Part shown: positions 8,516-17,765 of the stretch, in pieces
How positions within the stretch are numbered: position 1 is the first letter of the stretch
How the letters are laid out: every line of letters starts with the position of its first letter
From: Egicoccus sp. AB-alg2
Lineage (GTDB): Bacteria; Actinomycetota; Nitriliruptoria; Nitriliruptorales; Nitriliruptoraceae
Assembly (NCBI RefSeq): GCF_041821065.1
Contig: NZ_JBGUAX010000003.1
Span: 124,001-188,000, forward strand
DNA: 64,000 nt
Direction: 5' to 3'
The notes under the pieces: model-generated
The model's input: only the letters and a program-made list of their open reading frames with translations
Told to the model about the DNA's origin: nothing
Databases searched by the model: none
Made by a program: the position numbers and the translations under genes

Positions 8516-9298
8516 GTGCTGACGGTGCAGAACCTCGAGGTGGTCTACGAGGACGTGATCCTCGTGCTCAAGGGCGTCAGCCTCGAGGTGCCACAGGGGG
8601 CCATCGTGGCCCTGCTAGGGGCCAACGGGGCCGGCAAGACGACGGTGCTGCGCGCCGTCACGGGCCTGCTCGACGTCCACCGGGGCGAGATCACGAAGGG
8701 ATCGATCACCTTCGACGGCAAGCCGATCCACCGCCTGGACGCGCCGTCGACGGTGGCCACGGGCATCGGCCAGGTCATGGAGGGCCGCCGCGCGTTCGCG
8801 GAGTTCACCGTCGAGGAGAACCTGCGCGTTGGGGCGCACACGGCGGACCGCGGCACGATCAGCGCCAGCCTCGATCGCGTCTTCACCCTGTTCCCGCGCC
8901 TGGCCGAGCGGCGCAAGCAGATGGCCGGCTATCTGTCGGGCGGCGAGCAGCAGATGCTGGTCATCGGCCGCGCGCTGATGGCCGAGCCGCGGCTGCTGCT
9001 GCTCGACGAACCCTCGCTGGGTCTCGCGCCGCTGATCGTGCAGCAGATTCGCGACCTCATCGTCGACATCAACCAGCAGGGCACCTCGGTGCTGTTGGTC
9101 GAGCAGAACGCCAACATGGCACTGTCGATCGCCTCGCACGGCTACATCATGGAGACCGGCAAGGTCGTCATGGACAAGCCGGCCGCCGTGCTGCGCGAGG
9201 ACGAGGACGTCCGCGAGTTCTACCTCGGCCGCCACGGCGAGGCGACGTCGTTCCGTGACGTCAAGCACTACAAGCGCCGCAAGCGCTGGCTGTCATAG
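8516..9298 (+). CDS. livF: branched-chain amino acid-type ABC transporter ATP-binding protein LivF
   Basis: A 260-residue ABC ATPase: Walker A GANGAGKTT, signature LSGGEQQ, Walker B LLLLDEPSLGL and switch region LLVEQNANMAL, followed by the LivF-type C-terminal tail ending in a basic stretch (KHYKRRKRWLS). With LivG it powers uptake through LivH/LivM. I chose GTG 8516 because GGGAG sits five bases before it and the protein then begins at the usual LivF position (LTVQNLEVVYEDVILVLKGVSL); an ATG at 8483 gives an unsupported extension. It is the first gene of a six-gene operon. Confidence 0.93.
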   Translation: MLTVQNLEVVYEDVILVLKGVSLEVPQGAIVALLGANGAGKTTVLRAVTGLLDVHRGEITKGSITFDGKPIHRLDAPSTVATGIGQVMEGRRAFAEFTVEENLRVGAHTADRGTISASLDRVFTLFPRLAERRKQMAGYLSGGEQQMLVIGRALMAEPRLLLLDEPSLGLAPLIVQQIRDLIVDINQQGTSVLLVEQNANMALSIASHGYIMETGKVVMDKPAAVLREDEDVREFYLGRHGEATSFRDVKHYKRRKRWLS

Positions 9299-9337
9299 GC
9301 ATCCACGCACCGGCACGCAGGCGACGGGAGAGCGAGC

Positions 9338-10231
9338 GTGGCACAGATCCGACCACTGTCGGAGGCATTGACGGGGACGTCGGTCGACGTGGCCGAAGGT
9401 CAGCCGATCCTCGAGGTGCACGACCTCGTGCTGCGTTTCGGCGGCACCACCGCCGTCGGCGGCGTCAGCTTCGACGTCGAGCGTGGCGAGCTGTTCGCGA
9501 TCATCGGTCCCAACGGCGCCGGCAAGACCTCGATCTTCAACTGCCTGTCCGGCGTGTACCGGCCGCAGGAGGGCAGCGTGCGGTTCCTCGGCGAGGACCT
9601 GTTGGGCAACAAGCCCGACGTCGTCGCCGACAAGGGCGTCGCGCGGATGTTCCAGAACATCGAGCTGTTCGACAACCTCACGGTGCTGGACAACCTGATG
9701 CTGGGCCGCCACCAGCACCTGCGCTACGGGATGCTGGCCGGGATGGTCTACCGCGGCCGGGCCAAGCACGCGGAGCTGGAGAACCGCCGCATCGTCGAGG
9801 ACATCATCGACTTCCTGGAGATCGAGGCGTTCCGCAAGTTCCCGGTTGGGATGCTGCCCTACGGGGTGAAGAAGCGCGTGGAGCTCGGCCGCGCCCTGGC
9901 CATGGAGCCCAAGCTGCTGCTGCTCGACGAGCCGGTCGCCGGCATGAACGTCGAGGAGACCGAGGACATGGCCCGCTTCATCCTCGACATCCGCACGGAG
10001 CTGGACCTGGCCATGATCATGGTCGAGCACGACATGGGCCTGGTCATGGACCTCGCCGACCGGGTGCTGGTGGTCGACTTCGGCAAGCCGATCGCGCTGG
10101 GGACGCCGGAGCACGTCCAGAACGACCCCGAGGTGATCCGCGCCTACCTCGGCGAGGGCGACCAGGGGCCGACGCTGCAGGAAGAGGCGGCCGCCGCCGA
10201 GGCCGTGGCCGCAGAGGAGGTGGGTCGATGA
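9338..10231 (+). CDS. livG: branched-chain amino acid-type ABC transporter ATP-binding protein LivG
   Basis: A 297-residue ABC ATPase. Walker A GPNGAGKT, a LivG-type insertion (about residues 90-150), Walker B LLLLDEPVAGM and MIMVEHDMGLVMDLADR are clear. The signature region reads LPYGVKKRVELGRAL, the usual divergent form in LivG. About 25 acidic, Ala-rich residues extend the C-terminus. GTG 9338 has GGGAG seven bases upstream. Its end overlaps the acyl-CoA ligase start (ATGA), tying transporter and ligase together. Confidence 0.93.
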   Translation: MAQIRPLSEALTGTSVDVAEGQPILEVHDLVLRFGGTTAVGGVSFDVERGELFAIIGPNGAGKTSIFNCLSGVYRPQEGSVRFLGEDLLGNKPDVVADKGVARMFQNIELFDNLTVLDNLMLGRHQHLRYGMLAGMVYRGRAKHAELENRRIVEDIIDFLEIEAFRKFPVGMLPYGVKKRVELGRALAMEPKLLLLDEPVAGMNVEETEDMARFILDIRTELDLAMIMVEHDMGLVMDLADRVLVVDFGKPIALGTPEHVQNDPEVIRAYLGEGDQGPTLQEEAAAAEAVAAEEVGR

Positions 10232-12219
10232 GCGCGACCCTGGAACACCGTCCGGAGCAGGCCAGCGCGCCACGTGGCGCCCGCACGATCCCGGCGCGGA
10301 TCCGTGAGCACGCCGAAGCCGACCCCGGGCGGGTCTGCATGCGCGAGAAGCGCTACGGCATCTGGCAGGACATCACCTGGGCCGACTACTGGGAGCAGGC
10401 GTCGCTGGTCGCCCACGCGCTCGCCTCGCTGGGGGTCGGCGTCGGCGACCGCGTCGCCATCCACTCGGAGAACCGGCCCGAGTGGCTCTACGCCGACGTC
10501 GGGACGGTGGCGCTGCGAGCCATCGCCATGGGGCTGTATCCCACCAACCCGGCCGCCGAGGTGTCGTACCTGCTACGCGACTCGGGCAGCAAGGTGTTGG
10601 TGGCCGAGGACCAGGAGCAGGTCGACAAGGCCCTCGAGGTGGAGGCCGACTGTCCGGAGTTGCAGCACATCGTCTACCTCGAACCGCGTGGCGTACGCGA
10701 GTACGACCATCCCAAGCTGATCGCCTGGGACGACTTCCTCGCCCGCGGTCGCGCCCACCGCGAGCAGCACCCCGACCTGCTCGACCGGCTCGCGAACGAG
10801 GCGACCGACGAGGACGTCGTCACGCTGATCTACACCTCGGGCACGACCGGGCCGCCGAAGGGCGCCATGCTGACGGTCGCCAACGTGGAGTTCGCGATCC
10901 AGACGCTGGTGTCGGGCGGCGGGTTCTACAACCCGCCGGCCAGCCCGAAGGACGTCATCCTCAGCTACCTGCCGCTGTGCCACGTGGCCGAACGGGCCGC
11001 GACGGAATGGGTCAACGCCGAGGCCGGCGTGACCGTGCACTTCGCCGAGTCGATCGAGACGGTGCAGGCCAACCTGAAGGAGGTGCAGCCGACCCTGTTC
11101 TTCGCGGTGCCGCGGATCTGGGAGAAGCTGCACGCCGGCATCCACATCAAGATGAACGCCGCCTCGCCGCTGAAGCGGGCCGTGTTCGGGTTCTGGATGC
11201 GGATCGCGAACCGGATCGGCGACGAACTCGTCGCCAACGACGGCAACCACACCTTCAAGACCCGGCTGCTGTACGCGCTCGGCTACCCGTTCGTGTTCCG
11301 GGCCCTGCGCGACCGCATCGGGCTGCGCAAGGTCCGCTCCGCCGGCTCGGGCGCCGCGCCGATCGCGCCCGAGGTGCTCAAGTTCTTCTACGGCATCGGC
11401 GTCATCATCTACGAGATCTACGGGATGACGGAGAACGCCGCCGTCGCCACCGTGAACCGGCCGGGGCGCGTCAAGCTCGGCACGGTCGGCGAGCCGCAGC
11501 CCGGCATCGAACTGAAGATCGACGAGCAGACGGGCGAGATCCTGACCCGGCACCCGGGTGTCTTCGCCGGCTACTGGAACCGGCCCGACAAGACCGCGGA
11601 GACGATCGACGCGGACGGCTGGCTGCACACCGGTGACGTCGGCGAGTGGGTCGACGGCACGCACGTGAAGATCGTCGACCGCATCAAGGACATCATCATC
11701 ACGGCCGGGGGCAAGAACATCTCCCCGTCGGAGATCGAGAACTCGCTCAAGACCTCGCCGTTCGTGAAGGAGGCGGTCGTCATCGGCGACCAGAAGCCCT
11801 ACCTCACCGCCCTGGTCGGCATCGAGTTCGACACGGTCGGGGACTGGGCACAGCGCCGCAAGCTCCCGTACACGACCTATCGCGACCTGTCGGAGAAGCG
11901 CGAGGTCCTGGAGCTGGTCCAGAAGACCATCGCGAAGACCAACGAGAAGTTCGCCCGCGTGGAGAACATCCGCAAGTTCCGGGTGATCCCCAAGGAGCTC
12001 GACCACGAGGACGGCGAGCTCACCGCGACGCAGAAGGTCAAGCGCGCGTCGCTGCACGACATGTTCGGCCACCTCGTGGACGACATGTACGAGAACCGGA
12101 CCGAGCACGCCGGCGGCGACCTCGTCGACGTCCACACGCCGGCCCGGGGCACGACGACCGACGACGGCGTGGACGCGGAACTCGGCACCGAAGCCGGCCG
12201 CGGCATGGGAGTGGCGTAG
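10228..12219 (+). CDS. long-chain acyl-CoA synthetase / AMP-dependent ligase
   Basis: A 663-residue adenylate-forming enzyme that activates a carboxylic acid to its CoA thioester via an acyl-AMP. Core motifs: YTSGTTGPPKGAM (phosphate-binding loop), IIYEIYGMTENAAVATVN, GWLHTGDVGEW and KDIIITAGGKNISPSEIE. Size and the C-terminal region RVENIRKFRVI match the long-chain (FadD15-like) branch. It sits between livG and livH with four-base and one-base overlaps, so the imported substrate is probably an organic, fatty or aromatic acid that is trapped as a CoA ester rather than an amino acid. Chain-length preference cannot be read from the sequence. Confidence 0.92.
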   Translation: MSATLEHRPEQASAPRGARTIPARIREHAEADPGRVCMREKRYGIWQDITWADYWEQASLVAHALASLGVGVGDRVAIHSENRPEWLYADVGTVALRAIAMGLYPTNPAAEVSYLLRDSGSKVLVAEDQEQVDKALEVEADCPELQHIVYLEPRGVREYDHPKLIAWDDFLARGRAHREQHPDLLDRLANEATDEDVVTLIYTSGTTGPPKGAMLTVANVEFAIQTLVSGGGFYNPPASPKDVILSYLPLCHVAERAATEWVNAEAGVTVHFAESIETVQANLKEVQPTLFFAVPRIWEKLHAGIHIKMNAASPLKRAVFGFWMRIANRIGDELVANDGNHTFKTRLLYALGYPFVFRALRDRIGLRKVRSAGSGAAPIAPEVLKFFYGIGVIIYEIYGMTENAAVATVNRPGRVKLGTVGEPQPGIELKIDEQTGEILTRHPGVFAGYWNRPDKTAETIDADGWLHTGDVGEWVDGTHVKIVDRIKDIIITAGGKNISPSEIENSLKTSPFVKEAVVIGDQKPYLTALVGIEFDTVGDWAQRRKLPYTTYRDLSEKREVLELVQKTIAKTNEKFARVENIRKFRVIPKELDHEDGELTATQKVKRASLHDMFGHLVDDMYENRTEHAGGDLVDVHTPARGTTTDDGVDAELGTEAGRGMGVA

Positions 12220-13118
12220 TGGACGATCTGCTCACGGTCCTGTTGCGCGGCATCGCGCAGGGCAGCGTGTACGCGTTGCTCGCGGCCGGTTTCGTGGTGA
12301 TCTACCGCGCGACCGACGTGGTCAACTTCGCGCAGCCGGCACTGATGGTGCTCGGCGCCTACTTCACCTACCTGTTCGTGCGACCGCTGGGGGTGCCGTT
12401 CCCGATCGCGGTGCTGCTCGCGATCGGGGCCGTGGCGCTGATCGCCGCCGTGACCGAGCGGATCGCGCTGCGGCCGATGGTGGGCGAGCCACCGTTCTCG
12501 GCCGCGATGGTCACCGTCGGGTTGTTTCTGGTGCTGACGATCGTGGCCAACCGGCTCATCGGCTCCAACGTGCTCTCCGTCGGGGACCCGTGGGGTCTGG
12601 ACACGGCCGTGTTCGCCGGCAACGTGCGCATGCGCGTCGCCGACGGCTGGCGCATCGGACTCACCGCGGCCGCGTTCGCCGGCGTGGGGTTGTTCCTGGC
12701 CCGCTCGCGCGTGGGGCTGGCCATGCGGGCCACCTCGCTGGACCAGGAGGTCGCGTTGGCGCAGGGGGTCAACGTCGGCCGCATGTTCGGCCTGTCGTGG
12801 GCGCTGGCCGGCGGCCTGGCCGGGCTGGCCGGCATGATGGTCGGCAGCGGCGGCATGGGCGTGGACAACACCACCGCCTTCATCGCCCTCAAGGCCCTGC
12901 CGGTGATCATCCTCGGCGGCCTCGACTCGCTGAAGGGCGCCTACATCGCCGGGCTGATCATCGGGGTCGCCGAGGCGTTCACCCGGGCCAACTCGGCCGC
13001 GCTGACCGGCTACGTCGGGGCCAACGTCGACGTCGTCGTGCCCTACGTGATCATGATCCTCGTGCTGATGGTGCGCCCGTACGGGCTGTTCGGCACCCCG
13101 GAGGTCCAGCGCGTATGA
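12219..13118 (+). CDS. livH: branched-chain amino acid-type ABC transporter permease LivH
   Basis: A 299-residue permease with about eight transmembrane helices and the LivH hallmarks GIAQGSVYALLAAGFVVIY at the N-terminus, MRATSLDQEVALAQGVN (cytoplasmic coupling loop) and KALPVIILGGLDSLKGA. GTG 12219 shares one base with the ligase stop (TAGTG). It pairs with LivM to form the channel. Confidence 0.93.
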   Translation: MDDLLTVLLRGIAQGSVYALLAAGFVVIYRATDVVNFAQPALMVLGAYFTYLFVRPLGVPFPIAVLLAIGAVALIAAVTERIALRPMVGEPPFSAAMVTVGLFLVLTIVANRLIGSNVLSVGDPWGLDTAVFAGNVRMRVADGWRIGLTAAAFAGVGLFLARSRVGLAMRATSLDQEVALAQGVNVGRMFGLSWALAGGLAGLAGMMVGSGGMGVDNTTAFIALKALPVIILGGLDSLKGAYIAGLIIGVAEAFTRANSAALTGYVGANVDVVVPYVIMILVLMVRPYGLFGTPEVQRV

Positions 13119-13158
13119 GCAGCGGACACCCGGGAGCGACGGCGGCGGAGGCGCGCGC

Positions 13159-14325
13159 ATGACCGAGCGGCGGAGTGGACTGGATCTGGGCAGCCGGCGG
13201 CAGGTGACGCTGCGCGGACGTCCGGAGCTGTACACCGACTACGCGGCGGACCAGGCGCTGCTCAACACCCCGGCCAAGCGGCGGTTCACCTTGCTGTTGG
13301 TGGCGGCGCTGCTGGCGACCCCCTTCCTCCTCGGCCGCGACCTGACGACGCTGCTGACCACGGTGTTCATCTACGCGATCGGGGCGATCGGCCTGAACCT
13401 CGTGACCGGGTACGCCGGGCAGGTGTCGCTGGGGCACGCGTTCTTCGTCGGCCTCGGCGCCTACACCGCCGCGTTCGTGGGCAGCGAGGCGACCGAGTCG
13501 CTGCGCGGCCTCGGGCTGGAGCTGTGGGTCTGGCTGCCGCTGGCGGGGCTGGTGCCCGCCGTCGTCGGGTTCCTGGTCGCGCCCATCGCGGCGCGCGTGC
13601 GCGGGCTGTACCTCGCCATCCTGACCCTGGGCCTGGTGTTCATCGGCGACCACGTCTTCAAGGAGGCCCGCACGTTCACGGGCGGTCCGGGTGTCGGCCG
13701 TCGGGCGGCGGCGCCGATCGTGGGGGGTCTCGACCTCTCCCGCCGCCAGGAGTTCTTCGGCATCACGTTCGAGGGTGCCGACCTGTTCTACCTGTTGTGC
13801 TTCGCGCTGCTGGTCGTGATGGCCGTCGCTGCCCGCAATCTGGCGCGTTCCAAGGCGGGCCGCGCCTTCGCGGCCGTTCGCGACCGGGACATCGCGGCCG
13901 AGGTCATGGGTGTGCCGCTCACCCGGACCAAGGTCCTGGCGTTCACGATCTCGTCGTTCTACGCCGGCATCTGCGGCGGCCTGCTGGCGATCACCTACGG
14001 CGTCATCGAGCCGGCCAGCTTCAACCTGCTGCTGTCGGTCGACTTCCTGGCCATGATCCTCATCGGTGGCGTGGCGACCGTCTCGGGTTCGCTGGCCGGC
14101 GCGGCGTTCGTCGTGCTGCTGCCCCGGATCGTGCAGACCTACGCCCACTACATGCCGGGTATCAGCCGCGGCTCGACCGGCGGTGGGATCCTGACCGTGT
14201 TCCAGCTCGAGGCGCTGCTGTTCGGCGTGCTGATCGTGGCGTTCATCGTCCTCGAACCACGCGGCCTCTACGGGCTGTGGCTGCGGGTACGCAACTACTG
14301 GAAGGCGTGGCCGTTCTCGTACTGA
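13159..14325 (+). CDS. livM: branched-chain amino acid-type ABC transporter permease LivM
   Basis: A 388-residue permease with a 45-residue hydrophilic N-terminal extension, then about ten hydrophobic segments. LivM motifs include GAIGLNLVTGYAGQVSLGHA, RGLYLAILTLGLVFI, FAAVRDRDIAAEVMGV (coupling loop) and MILIGGVATVSGSLAGA. GGCGGAGG upstream of ATG 13159 is a good ribosome binding site. The gene starts 40 bases after livH and is 185 bases before livK. Confidence 0.93.
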   Translation: MTERRSGLDLGSRRQVTLRGRPELYTDYAADQALLNTPAKRRFTLLLVAALLATPFLLGRDLTTLLTTVFIYAIGAIGLNLVTGYAGQVSLGHAFFVGLGAYTAAFVGSEATESLRGLGLELWVWLPLAGLVPAVVGFLVAPIAARVRGLYLAILTLGLVFIGDHVFKEARTFTGGPGVGRRAAAPIVGGLDLSRRQEFFGITFEGADLFYLLCFALLVVMAVAARNLARSKAGRAFAAVRDRDIAAEVMGVPLTRTKVLAFTISSFYAGICGGLLAITYGVIEPASFNLLLSVDFLAMILIGGVATVSGSLAGAAFVVLLPRIVQTYAHYMPGISRGSTGGGILTVFQLEALLFGVLIVAFIVLEPRGLYGLWLRVRNYWKAWPFSY

Positions 14326-14510
14326 GGCGGGCGCGTGGACGCGAGCGGCGAGCGCGGCACGAAACGGGGCACGAAAAGAGCGGTGACGCAGGGGCACCAG
14401 CATCTACGATCGACGTAGTAGTCGCGAGCCCGACCGGCGACGAACGAAGACTCCGCCCACCCGTCCGGCGTGGGCGGCGGGAGACCCTTCCGAGACGAGA
14501 GGACGAAGGG

Positions 14511-15884
14511 ATGCGGGAGACAAGGCGATGGCGGCGTTCGGCCGCCGTGCTGTGTGCCGTGGCACTGGTGGCGACGGCGTGCGGCGGAGGGGACGACGAC
14601 GGCGCCGCACCGGCCGGTGACGGCGGCGAGCAGACGGGTGAGGAGACCGGTGACGGCGAGGAGACCGGCGAGGTCGCCACGGACATCGGTGTGACCGAGG
14701 AGCCGTGCCCGGAGGGCATCAACCCCGACAACGGGTGCATCTACCTCGGCATCCTCTCGGACCTGACGGTGGGCCCGTTCGCGGCGCTCGGCGTGCAGAT
14801 CGTCGAGGGCCAGGAGGCCTTCTGGCAGCGGGTCAACGAGCAGGGCGGCATCGCCGGCTACGACGTCAACGTGACCGAGTACACCCGCGACAACGAGTAC
14901 AACCCGCAGACCCAGTCGCAGCTGTACCGCGAGATCGAGCCCGACGTCCTCGCGCTCGCGCAGACGCTGGGCACCCCGCCGACCGAGGCGATCCTGCCCG
15001 ACATGGACGAGGACAACGTCCTCGGCGTCCCGGCGTCGTGGTGGTCGGGTTGGGACCACGAGTCCGCCGACTACGGGCTGATCCTGAACTCCGGCTACTC
15101 GTACTGCATCGAGTCGCAGATCGCGCTCGACTGGTCGAGCGAGAACGAGGGCGAGATCAGCTCGGTCATGGCCGTGGGCTACCCGGGTGACTACGGCGGC
15201 GACTCGGCGGCTGGCGTGCAGGCCTGGGCCGAGGCCAACGACATCGAGTACCTCGGCTTCGTGGAGACCGCTCCCAACGCCGTCGTCGGCTCGCAGGACG
15301 CCGCCGTCGGCCAGGTCGTCAGCGGCGGCGCCGACCGTGTGGTGATCGCCACCGGCCCGGCCGAGACCGCGGAGATCGTCGGTGGGGCGATGGCCAACGG
15401 CTTCGACGGCCGGTTCATCGGCTCCGTGCCGACCTGGAACCCGGCGCTGATGGAGTCGGCGGCCGCACAGGCCCTGGAGGCTGCCTTCACCCACGTCGGT
15501 CCGTGGGAGGCCTTCACCGGCGAGTCCGAGGCGCACCAGGCGATGCAGGAGTTCCTCGGTGAGGGCAACCTGCCGGGCAACGACGGGTTCACCTTCGGCT
15601 GGATCTGGTCGTACCCGATGAAGGCGCTGCTCGAGCAGGCGGCCGCCAACGGCGACCTGACCCGCGAGGGCCTGCGGGCGGCCGTTGACGGACTGACCGT
15701 CGATTACGAGGGCGCCCTGCCCGAGCGGACCCTCGGTGGCGACGCCAACGAGACCGCCGTGCGAACGGCCGTCATCTCGCAGCCCGACGCGGACGAGCCG
15801 TTGCGTCTGCGCACGGTCGAGACCGGCGTGACCGGCCCGACCGCCGACGAGTACGACTACAGCGCCCCCTGCTCGGGCACCTGA
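14511..15884 (+). CDS. livK: ABC transporter substrate-binding lipoprotein (LivK-like)
   Basis: A 457-residue periplasmic-binding-protein-fold lipoprotein. The signal peptide ends at AVALVATACGG (lipid-anchored Cys at about 22) and is followed by an acidic Gly/Glu linker. The mature domain begins CIYLGILSDLTVGPFAALG with QIVEGQEAFWQRVNEQGGIAG and NPQTQSQLYREI, typical of type I ligand-binding receptors for branched-chain amino acids, amides or aromatic acids. ATG 14511 follows GAGGACGAAGGG. It is the last gene of the operon and is followed by a strong terminator at 15933. Confidence 0.92.
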   Translation: MRETRRWRRSAAVLCAVALVATACGGGDDDGAAPAGDGGEQTGEETGDGEETGEVATDIGVTEEPCPEGINPDNGCIYLGILSDLTVGPFAALGVQIVEGQEAFWQRVNEQGGIAGYDVNVTEYTRDNEYNPQTQSQLYREIEPDVLALAQTLGTPPTEAILPDMDEDNVLGVPASWWSGWDHESADYGLILNSGYSYCIESQIALDWSSENEGEISSVMAVGYPGDYGGDSAAGVQAWAEANDIEYLGFVETAPNAVVGSQDAAVGQVVSGGADRVVIATGPAETAEIVGGAMANGFDGRFIGSVPTWNPALMESAAAQALEAAFTHVGPWEAFTGESEAHQAMQEFLGEGNLPGNDGFTFGWIWSYPMKALLEQAAANGDLTREGLRAAVDGLTVDYEGALPERTLGGDANETAVRTAVISQPDADEPLRLRTVETGVTGPTADEYDYSAPCSGT

Positions 15885-15932
15885 GTCGAGGCACGTCGGG
15901 TGCCCGTGACGCGGGACCCGACGGAGCGCAAC

Positions 15933-15960
15933 GCTGGGGCGGCCTTCGGGCCGCCCCAGC
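15933..15960 (+). terminator. intrinsic terminator hairpin of the liv operon
   Basis: A perfect 12-bp GC-rich stem (GCTGGGGCGGCC) closed by a TTCG tetraloop lies 48 bases after the livK stop. There is no T-tract, as is common in high-GC actinomycetes. Confidence 0.85.
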
Positions 15961-16123
15961 GGCGTGTCGGACGCCGGCGTCGGCCCTGAGCGCCCGGCGG
16001 CGAGGTCAGGGCCGTCCAAGGGTGCTCCCCGATGGTCGGGGCCGGCGCACACTGGGACAGTAGGACTCGACCCAAGAACCCCCCGGGCCGGCGCGTGCCG
16101 GCCTCCCTCGAGAAGGAATCACG

Positions 16124-16750
16124 GTGACCTGCCAGAACTGCGGTGCGAGCCTGGAGTCGACCGCGACCACCTGCCCGGTCTGCGGGACGGCCGTTGCCGC
16201 CGGGCCGACGGCCGGGCAGGAACGCCCCGTCTGGGACTCGGGCACCGGCGAGCCGGCCTGGCAGGACGCCGGCCGCGGACCCGGTGAACTGGGCGCCGGC
16301 GCGCCGACCGGCAGCACGGCCGGCGGGTGGCAGCAGCCGGGTGGCCCCTACGGTGCTGCCTGGGGCCAGCCGCAGCCGCACCCGTCCGGGCTGCCCGGTG
16401 ACATCCGGGGCTGGGGCATCGGCGCCCACGCCTCGGCCTACCTCGCCTTCGTCGGGCTGCCGATCATCGGGCCGCTGCTGGTGTGGCTGCTGAAGCGCGA
16501 GCACCCGTTCGTGGACCACCACGGCAAGGAGTCGCTGAACTTCAACCTGTCGGTGGCGCTCTACGGGGTGATCCTGGTGGTGGCGGCCTTCCCCATCGGC
16601 CTGCTCACCGTCGGGATCGGCCTGATCCCGATCGGCCTGCTCGGTGCGGCGCTCGGCCTGCTCTGGCTGATCCTGCCGATCGTCGGCTGCATCAAGGCCT
16701 CCAACGGCGAGGGCTACCGCTACCCGATGACGATCCGCTTCGTGCGCTGA
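16124..16750 (+). CDS. zinc-ribbon DUF4870 membrane protein
   Basis: A 208-residue protein. An N-terminal zinc ribbon (CQNCGASLESTATTCPVCG, residues 3-21) is followed by a Gly/Pro/Gln-rich linker and a DUF4870-type membrane domain from about residue 95: WGIGAHASAYLAFVGLPIIG, HPFVDHHGKESLNFN and three to four helices, ending GCIKASNGEGYRYPM. The family (Tic20-like topology) has no assigned function. GTG 16124 follows GAGAAGGAATC. It is monocistronic, with a hairpin just after the stop shared with the convergent lipoprotein gene. Confidence 0.88.
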   Translation: MTCQNCGASLESTATTCPVCGTAVAAGPTAGQERPVWDSGTGEPAWQDAGRGPGELGAGAPTGSTAGGWQQPGGPYGAAWGQPQPHPSGLPGDIRGWGIGAHASAYLAFVGLPIIGPLLVWLLKREHPFVDHHGKESLNFNLSVALYGVILVVAAFPIGLLTVGIGLIPIGLLGAALGLLWLILPIVGCIKASNGEGYRYPMTIRFVR

Positions 16751-16771
16751 CGGCGCCCGCCGCCGACCCGC

Positions 16772-16804
16772 TCCGCCGCGCGGCCCACAGGGTCGCGCGG
16801 CGGA
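16772..16804. terminator. bidirectional terminator hairpin
   Basis: An 11-bp perfect stem (TCCGCCGCGCG) with an 11-base loop lies between the convergent ends of the DUF4870 gene and the lipoprotein gene. Confidence 0.75.
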
Positions 16805-16814
16805 CTGACGTCGG

Positions 16815-17546
16815 CTACTCGATCGCCTCCCACGGCCGGCAGCCGCCCCTTGCGATACCCCGGTACGCGTCCGCCAGGCTCGGCGGGTCGTCGCGAACCA
16901 GGCCCTGCTCCCGGGCGCAGGCGATCGCGGCGTCGAAGGCGACCGCCTCGTCGGCGGCCGAGTGGCTGGCGGACGTCTGGGCCTCCCAGCGTGCCTTCAC
17001 CCGCGACGACCACGCCCGCTCGCACCGCCTGACGATGTCGTACATCGCCTGTTCGTCGACGCCGGGATACACCCTGAGGGCGTAGCCCGGATCCGGTGGC
17101 CGCGTCAGCGAGGTGATGCCCACGCCGTCCGGATCGGGGTAGCGCGCGTCGACACCGGCCTGGCGCATGCAGTCGGTCGCGGCGCGCATCGCCTCGTCGA
17201 GGTCGTCTTCGCCGATCTCGCTGGCAGCGAGCAACCGCTGCTGGAACTCGCGTCCGACTTCGAGGTCAGCGGCCTCCTCGAGGACGGCGAGGTCGGGCTG
17301 CGGTGCCGCGTCCGAGGCGCCGGCATCGGGTTGCGGTGCCGCGTCCGAGGTGCCGGCATCGGTGTCCGGCCTCGTGGCCGGGCGACCGGCGTCGGACAGC
17401 GGTGCCGTGGCAGCAGTCGCCGGCTCGGTCACCGCACGGGACGGGTCCGGGCCGCTGTCGCACGCGTTCAGCGTCAGCACGGCGAGCGCGAGCAGCCCGA
17501 CCCGTCGGGACCACGACCTTCGGTTCAACCCCGGTCCTGTCGTCAT
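16815..17546 (-). CDS. putative lipoprotein with internal peptide repeat
   Basis: A 243-residue exported protein of unknown function. The signal peptide runs to LALAVLTLNAC (Cys about 29). A low-complexity linker contains two copies of an 11-residue unit (DAGTSDAAPQP and DAGASDAAPQP) encoded by a 33-bp tandem repeat. The C-terminal half is helical with several Cys (TDCMRQAGVDARYPDPDG, RCERAW, ACAREQG, GGCRPWE), as in small secreted actinobacterial proteins with a Cys-paired helical domain. Start at ATG 17546 is preferred over an upstream TTG; no clear ribosome binding site is seen. Confidence 0.72.
   Translation of the reverse strand: MTTGPGLNRRSWSRRVGLLALAVLTLNACDSGPDPSRAVTEPATAATAPLSDAGRPATRPDTDAGTSDAAPQPDAGASDAAPQPDLAVLEEAADLEVGREFQQRLLAASEIGEDDLDEAMRAATDCMRQAGVDARYPDPDGVGITSLTRPPDPGYALRVYPGVDEQAMYDIVRRCERAWSSRVKARWEAQTSASHSAADEAVAFDAAIACAREQGLVRDDPPSLADAYRGIARGGCRPWEAIE
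17299..17364. repeat. 33-bp tandem duplication within a lipoprotein gene
   Basis: Two 33-bp units (17299-17331 and 17332-17364) differ at only a few positions and encode the repeated linker peptide ending SDAAPQP. The unit keeps the reading frame, so it is a tolerated linker-length duplication. Confidence 0.85.
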
Positions 17547-17765
17547 GTGCAACCGCCACGTCGGTCACGACGCAAGGGCCGGCCCGACGCCCTGGGCGGC
17601 GACCCACGAAGCGAAAGCCGGACTTATGCCCAGATCGCGCGGCCGAGCGCCGTCGAGGTTGCGAGCAGCGCACGGTGGCGTCGGGACTAGTCCGCGCGCG
17701 TCACCGGACGCACGCACCGGCGTTGAGCCCGGCAGATCCGCTGCCACCAACGCCTGGAGCCCCAC

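Noticed and set aside
16844-17556. Several short plus-strand frames opposite the lipoprotein gene
   Set aside because: Only the minus-strand frame has a signal peptide and Cys-containing helical domain; the others are complementary low-complexity sequence.
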